A DNA stretch of 64,000 bases. Origin: Nepenthes gracilis (Eukaryota; Streptophyta; Magnoliopsida; Caryophyllales; Nepenthaceae). This document shows positions 61,011 to 64,000 of this stretch, piece by piece. A model generated the notes under the pieces. That model ran no database searches. It was not told the origin of the DNA and worked only from the letters and a program-made list of their open reading frames with translations. Location: NCBI GenBank assembly GCA_033239525.1, contig BSYO01000033.1, forward strand, positions 6,377,501-6,441,500, given 5' to 3'. The stretch's first letter is position 1, and every line of letters starts with the position of its first letter. The position numbers were made by a program, and so were the translations under genes.

Positions 61011-62340
61011 GACCAAAAGTTTATAAAATAATTACCATGTAATTTTATATCATAAGATGATTGGGTAAAATTTTCTAAAAATTTTGATAATCTAGGTTTA
61101 CAATATAAGAAATCGAAAGATTAAGGCTTAAGTCTTTTTGGTGAACATGAGATAGGTCAAGTGTAAGGTGAGATTCAGTGTCCTACTTAGTGAAGGGTCA
61201 CTCTGAAAGTACTTATGAATGATCAGGGATAGGTAACCTAAAGTCAGACTTGATAGAGTAGAAGTTGACCCTGTAAGGAGATAAAAAGGTACACATATGC
61301 AAACATCCTTCCTTGATCTTTTGTTTGATTCACTGGATGCCCATGTCCTTTAGTGATCATCATTTTACTCCATAATTATCCTTGATTAGGTAAATAAGAT
61401 TATATAAAAATATTATAATTTTAAAAAATATAGTACCTATAAAATCTTAATGTAGTTTATAATCCTTTAACATCTATTTCATATCCTGGTGAATTGAAAT
61501 TTGTCATTTTCTTGGAGGGATGTGTATAATGATATGGCCATCCTAGAATGCGATATTAAGAGATATCATCACGAGAGATATTGAGCTTCATATGTAGCAT
61601 GATAAGGAGTTCCCATACTTGATGGCCATAAGAGGAATTCTGAGTTTTTCACTCCTTGGATGCATACTAGGAGAATGGAATTCTAGACACTCGCTGGATA
61701 GATTGAGTTTTCATATTGTGGATACTTGTAGGAAGAGTTGAGCTTTTTATGCCTTGGATGCTTGCTAGATAAGGTACAAGATTTTTGTACTGTGTCGCTT
61801 GTTTGGAGAATCTTGAGACATCATTCATGCTCACATGTTAAATCTTTTGTGAGTATTAGGATATCTCGTAATATTAACCCAACCATTGGGGCATAAATAA
61901 GTTGTCATTTGGCTTACAGTGTTAAAATAAAATTTAAAAATATTATTGAGATATCTCGTATGATTGAGATATTTGATGAAATAAATTCAATGGAATTTAA
62001 ACTATTATTGAAATCTGTATTATGTAGAATTCAAGTTGTCTTTGTGATGTTCGAGTTTAAGGAAACCCATCGGTTGATGATTCTTATAGTAGTTCTTGAG
62101 TCATAGTTATAACAAGTTATAGTTTATCAGAGCAAGTTAATTGTTGAGTATTATGTTATTATCACTTTTGTACATATTAATAATGATTTACTTTAGATGT
62201 TACTGTTTATATTATATTATTAATTATATACTTATTAAGTATTTAATTCACATTTACATTTTTATTTACTCTAAATCAGTGTAGAACTTGTAGTGCTAGT
62301 TAGGAATTGTACATTTGCTATAGTACATTAAGGTAGAGAA
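61011..62340 (+). repeat. old LTR-like body, right part with decayed minisatellite
   Basis: Between about 61610 and 61810 there are four loosely repeated units of roughly 50 bp with GAGTTTTT or GAGCTTTT, then CTTGGATGC, then TAGGA/TAGATA. Such units occur in long Tekay/Del-type LTRs. The right end is not visible. Confidence 0.3.
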
Positions 62341-64000
62341 TATCTCAGTGTCTTGGTGCTTTTACTTTAGAGTTGGAAAATTGTTTTACTTTTCTTGGCA
62401 TTTATGGATATTCTATTTTGATGCTACTTCCCTTAGTGTTTTGAGTAAACATAGATATTTTTATCTCAGAGTTTTAAGAAGAGATGGATTTTACTATTAG
62501 GGTTTTGAGATTTTGCATACGTGGTCTAGGCTGAGGTTGATCATCCAAGTCTAAGTTGGCACATAGCTGATAACCCATTAGAAATATAGACACTCATAAT
62601 CTTCACAATCTAAAAACTAGGAGTATCTTTCCATAACCTACGATCATGAACATGTTCGGTGGCAACTAGCTATAATGGCCAACTCCACCCATATTTGGAT
62701 TGTGGCCTATAACCCTGTTTCAAATAAACTGCCATGCATTGGCTTTGTACCTCTATAAATGCCAAGCACTTTAGTACAAAAGAAGCATGTGATGATATTG
62801 CAACCTATATTTTGAACACATTTAATTTTGGAGTATCAAATCACTTACTGATCTCTACAATTTTTGAGATTTAACATCAGTCTCATATTACTTAACTTGC
62901 ACAAAGAGTTTTGAAACTTTCTACCTAGAAACCCCCCTCCCCACAAAATTCTCTCATAGCTTAATTCTTTAATCCTCTACATTCTTTCGACTCTCTCTAA
63001 CTCATTTGTCTGGAGTTGATTACTCACTAGAACGTCATAGGATTACTTGAGAGCCAGTATTAATTTTCTGAACTCTCATTTTGAATTATAGTATATAGAA
63101 TCTAGTTGATATGTCTAAGAGCTCACATCAGAAGCTCTCGAGCGGTAATCCATATACATGGTGTGCATAATTGTGCTATTTGTGAGAATAATTTAAGGAA
63201 CTTATTCCTTCATAATCTAATCCTTACAAAAGATCCACTATTAAGCCATCATGGTGAATGCTAGATTTTGTGGATATTTGAGTTAAGTTTCTTAAGGTAT
63301 TCTCTCTTAGAACGTTCATCAAAATAATAAAAATTAGCTGAATACTTATTCACCTAAAGTATTGGACATGGAAGAAACGGCTATGCAACTTTAACATATG
63401 TCAAGAATGATAAAATCTTAAACTTATGGACTAATCTCGTCAGGTTAATAATAAACGTCTATAGACTTCAATTTTGAAAAGAAAGCCAAAAAATAAGAAG
63501 AATGCTTCCTAGAGAATGCAAATTGGGCCTAAGTTGCTAGTCTTAAGTGAGGTGCCTCATTGACTTGTCTTCTAATGCCTAGAAAACTATTAAACTTCTA
63601 AGATGGAGAAAAAACCCTAGATAGAAGAAATTGCAAATATGGTCAAGATTTAGGTTATTATTTTCATCGGGAGGAGAGGTCATGTAGCAGCAACTCACAA
63701 ATCCTTCCATGCATGTAAATATCAGATGTATTTACTAGCCATTCTGATTGAAGATTTTTATGAACGCCAAAAGAATTGTTTCTATGGCTAAAGTAGAAGA
63801 AAGAATTAAGTGAATAGAAAAATAGGTCTTTGAAGCAAATTCTTCCAACAAAATGTCCCAAATGGGCTGAGCTCCTTTTGCATCTAACATATAAAGGTAC
63901 GCTAGTCACCAAAAGGTTAAAATACTAACTCCAAAACCATATGATGGAAGCATGATTCCATAGATCATGTCGTTCACTTTCGTACATTATTATTTTCTAA
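62341..64000. other. intergenic, nothing recognised
   Basis: No supported frame, LTR end or repeat. The minus-strand frame at 63664-63912 has no recognisable features. Confidence 0.45.

Noticed and set aside
1..64000. A new defence, biosynthetic or other multi-gene system
   Set aside because: Only one intact host gene is visible. All other coding similarity is retrotransposon gag/pol. I saw no gene cluster or RNA structure that would support such a claim.

Overview
The window is nuclear DNA from a flowering plant. It is AT-rich and gene-poor, dense in LTR retrotransposons of classic plant lineages (Copia, Gypsy of Tekay/Del and Tat type, SIRE-like Copia), with Tourist/PIF-Harbinger-type MITEs. 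I find no sign of bacterial, viral or organellar origin. Species cannot be told from the sequence alone.

Only one host gene can be supported with confidence: a WAV3/EDA40-type E3 ubiquitin ligase (RING-H2 plus von Willebrand A domain) on the + strand. Its long last exon is 45667-47526. A good candidate first exon with TATA box and upstream ORF lies at 35046-35281. The two are separated by a roughly 10.4 kb intron that holds a complete but degenerate Gypsy element (36127-45082, minus strand, 5-bp target duplication TGGCC) and a MITE (45140-45584) only about 70-80 bp before the splice acceptor. Removing both leaves an intron of about 1 kb. A second possible gene trace is a plastid-transit-like reading frame on the minus strand at 7414-7620.

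Layout: 1-5171 holds intergenic DNA, two short tandem repeats and a Copia LTR remnant. 5177-6667 is a solo Gypsy LTR. 7658-8398 is a MITE with an expanded TTA core. 9487-10127 is a minus-strand Gypsy gag remnant, followed by three successive diverged LTR-like copies (10128-about 17445). 19676-21115 is a solo LTR. 21233-24413 is a direct duplication of a Tat-like LTR plus leader. 25759-30453 is an internally deleted SIRE-like Copia. 31562-32410 is a solo LTR. 35046-47780 is the WAV3-like gene. 48156-53375 is a Copia element with nearly identical LTRs but a broken polyprotein. 54319-56838 is an internally deleted Gypsy. 56950-62340 is an old LTR-like body into which a Tat solo LTR (57798-59025) and a SIRE-like LTR (59678-60799) have inserted. 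The last 1.7 kb shows nothing recognisable.

Target-site duplications and LTR ends were read directly and are the firmest evidence here. Family names rest on recognised motifs and were not checked against a database. I found no convincing new multi-gene system. The most noteworthy signals are the retrotransposon-loaded intron, tandem WRKY-type W-box arrays in LTR promoters, and the tandem LTR-only arrays.
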